DNA of 64,000 nt, taken from NCBI GenBank assembly GCA_002315015.1, contig DCEX01000018.1, forward strand, positions 1-64,000, written 5' to 3'. The DNA is from Faecalibacterium sp. UBA1819 (GTDB lineage: Bacteria > Bacillota > Clostridia > Oscillospirales > Ruminococcaceae). A program made the position numbers and the translations under genes. The notes below the pieces were generated by a model that worked only from the letters and a program-made list of their open reading frames with translations, was not told the DNA's origin and made no database searches. Position 1 is the stretch's first letter, and each line of letters opens with the position of its first letter. Shown here one piece after another: positions 62,732 to 64,000 of this stretch.

Positions 62732-62767
62732 AAGCCTTCGCCCTGTTTGCAGGGCGAAGGCTTTTTT
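62732..62767 (+). terminator. T-box terminator
   Basis: AAGCCTTCGCCCT at 62732-62744 pairs with AGGGCGAAGGCTT at 62751-62763 and is followed by further T residues. It is the alternative to the antiterminator formed with uncharged tRNA. Confidence 0.92.
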
Positions 62768-62811
62768 GTTTTCCGGGCTGCCGGAATTTGAAAAGGAGGA
62801 CACGAGTTCCG

Positions 62812-64000
62812 ATGTATGAAAAAGTAAATCCGAACCTAAATTTTGTGGACAGAGAAAAAGAAGTGCTGCGCTTTTGGCAGGAAAATGATATTTTTGAAAA
62901 AAGTATCAACTCCCGCCCGGAGGCAAAAACGTATATGTTTTACGACGGCCCGCCGACAGCAAACGGCAAGCCGCACATCGGCCATGTAGAGACCCGCGTT
63001 ATCAAAGACATGATTCCGCGTTACCGCGCTATGAAAGGTTATCAAGTGCCGCGCAAAGCGGGCTGGGATACCCATGGTCTGCCGGTTGAACTCGAAGTGG
63101 AAAAGCTGCTCGGCCTAGACGGAAAAGAGCAGATTGAAACCTATGGATTAGAGCCGTTTATCGAGAAATGTAAAGAAAGCGTTTGGAAATATAAGGGCAT
63201 GTGGGAGGATTTCTCCGGCACAGTTGGTTTCTGGGCTGATATGGAAAACCCCTATGTCACCTATGACAACGACTTTATCGAGTCGGAATGGTGGGCGCTC
63301 AAGAAAATTTGGGAAAAAGGTCTGCTGTACAAAGGATTTAAAATTGTGCCCTACTGCCCGCGCTGCGGAACGCCGCTTTCCAGCCATGAGGTGGCACAGG
63401 GCTATAAGGACGTGAAAGAGCGCTCTGCCATTGCCAAGTTTAAGGTAAAGGACGAGGATGCTTATATCCTCGCTTGGACGACCACGCCCTGGACGCTTCC
63501 CTCCAACGTGGCGCTCTGCGTTAACCCCGACGAAACCTATGTGCGCGTGAAAATGAACGAGGACGGCACAGTTTACTATCTGGCGAAAGCGTTGGCCGAT
63601 ACCGTTCTGGGCGAAGGCACTTACACCGTTGAACAGGAATATGTCGGCAAAGACTTGGAGCATAAAGCTTATGTGCCGCTGTTTGATTTTGTGCAGCCGA
63701 AAGAGGATTGCTGGTATGTTGTGTGCGATAATTACGTTACGCTGACAGACGGTACCGGTATTGTTCATATTGCACCGGCATTCGGTGAGGACGACTCCCG
63801 CGTAGGCCGCAAATACGGCTTGCCGTTTGTGCAGATGGTAGACGGCGCAGGCTGCATGACCAAGGAAACAAAGTGGGCGGGCGTATTCTGCAAAGACGCC
63901 GACAAGGAAATTTTGGTCGATTTGAAAGAGCGTGGACTGCTGTTCTCTGCGCCTGTCTTTGAGCATAGCTACCCGCACTGCTGGCGCTGCGATACACCGC
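62812..64000 (+). CDS. ileS: Isoleucyl-tRNA synthetase (5' part)
   Basis: The first 396 codons are visible; the frame is still open at the end of the window. Class I signature PPTANGKPHIGHV (HIGH), then KGYQVPRKAGWDTHGLPVELEVEKLLG, the editing-domain entry WTTTPWTLPSNVALCVNP, and PYCPRCGTPLS with zinc-type cysteines. WDTHGLPVE is typical of the isoleucyl rather than valyl enzyme. AAAGGAGGA lies 11 bases before ATG 62812. Expression is under the T-box immediately upstream, which agrees with the ATC specifier. Confidence 0.96.
   Translation, partial: MYEKVNPNLNFVDREKEVLRFWQENDIFEKSINSRPEAKTYMFYDGPPTANGKPHIGHVETRVIKDMIPRYRAMKGYQVPRKAGWDTHGLPVELEVEKLLGLDGKEQIETYGLEPFIEKCKESVWKYKGMWEDFSGTVGFWADMENPYVTYDNDFIESEWWALKKIWEKGLLYKGFKIVPYCPRCGTPLSSHEVAQGYKDVKERSAIAKFKVKDEDAYILAWTTTPWTLPSNVALCVNPDETYVRVKMNEDGTVYYLAKALADTVLGEGTYTVEQEYVGKDLEHKAYVPLFDFVQPKEDCWYVVCDNYVTLTDGTGIVHIAPAFGEDDSRVGRKYGLPFVQMVDGAGCMTKETKWAGVFCKDADKEILVDLKERGLLFSAPVFEHSYPHCWRCDTP

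Noticed and set aside
1-64000. CRISPR arrays, tRNA or rRNA genes, insertion sequences
   Set aside because: No regular repeat-spacer pattern, no cloverleaf with conserved T-arm, and no transposase or terminal repeats were noticed in any intergenic stretch.

Overview
The window looks like a chromosomal segment of an anaerobic, low-to-mid GC Gram-positive bacterium of the class Clostridia. The order Oscillospirales is my guess from gene content and codon style, not a demonstrated placement. The support is a complete V/A-type ATPase operon, a T-box riboswitch in front of ileS, a separate formate-tetrahydrofolate ligase, a split ThrE-type exporter, DegV and DUF896 proteins, QueH, many TTG/GTG starts with strong purine-rich ribosome binding sites, and compact intrinsic terminators.

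Region 1 (1-9461) is visibly AT-rich compared with what follows and looks like an accessory surface-modification cluster. It holds the end of a TPR-like protein, a radical SAM/SPASM protein, a DltA-like amino-acid adenylating enzyme with a stand-alone carrier protein, two FkbM-type methyltransferases, and three paralogous proteins with an N-terminal Rossmann-like domain and a degenerate SGNH-like C-terminal domain. The most economical reading is activation of an amino acid on a carrier protein and its transfer to, or modification of, a cell-surface glycan. This is inference.

Region 2 (9522-41201) is mostly core genome. It contains gldA, a small membrane protein, a D-2-hydroxyacid dehydrogenase and a nine-gene V-type ATPase operon with its own promoter and structured leader. 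Then come two tandem chemoreceptors, LUD and DegV genes on the minus strand, fhs, a cysteine desulfurase-thiI pair and cinA. Directly after cinA lies a membrane-anchored paralog of the CinA C-terminal half that has lost the catalytic serine. An N-acetyl sugar amidotransferase (PtmG/PseA-like), queH, a DUF896 gene and a class A penicillin-binding protein follow.

Region 3 (41268-60541) is a second surface-glycan locus. A minus-strand operon (MBOAT acyltransferase, SGNH partner, glycosyltransferase-like protein) diverges from a plus-strand operon for CMP-legionaminic acid: legB, legC, ptmE, legI, legG and legF. Mixed into that operon are two large GT-C-like membrane proteins, two hypothetical membrane proteins, two Gfo/Idh/MocA oxidoreductases (one without the EKP lysine), a Suppressor-of-Fused-domain protein and a GNAT acetyltransferase. 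PtmE suggests a GDP-linked precursor route as in Campylobacter. The amidotransferase of region 2 could provide an acetamidino form of the sugar.

Region 4 (60529-64000) holds a two-gene ThrE-type exporter, an AT-rich orphan gene, a T-box leader with an ATC (isoleucine) specifier, and the 5' part of ileS, which runs off the end. The observations most worth following are the DltA-like/SGNH module of region 1, the CinA pseudo-enzyme at 33839-34918, the unusual passengers of the legionaminate operon, and several structured leaders.
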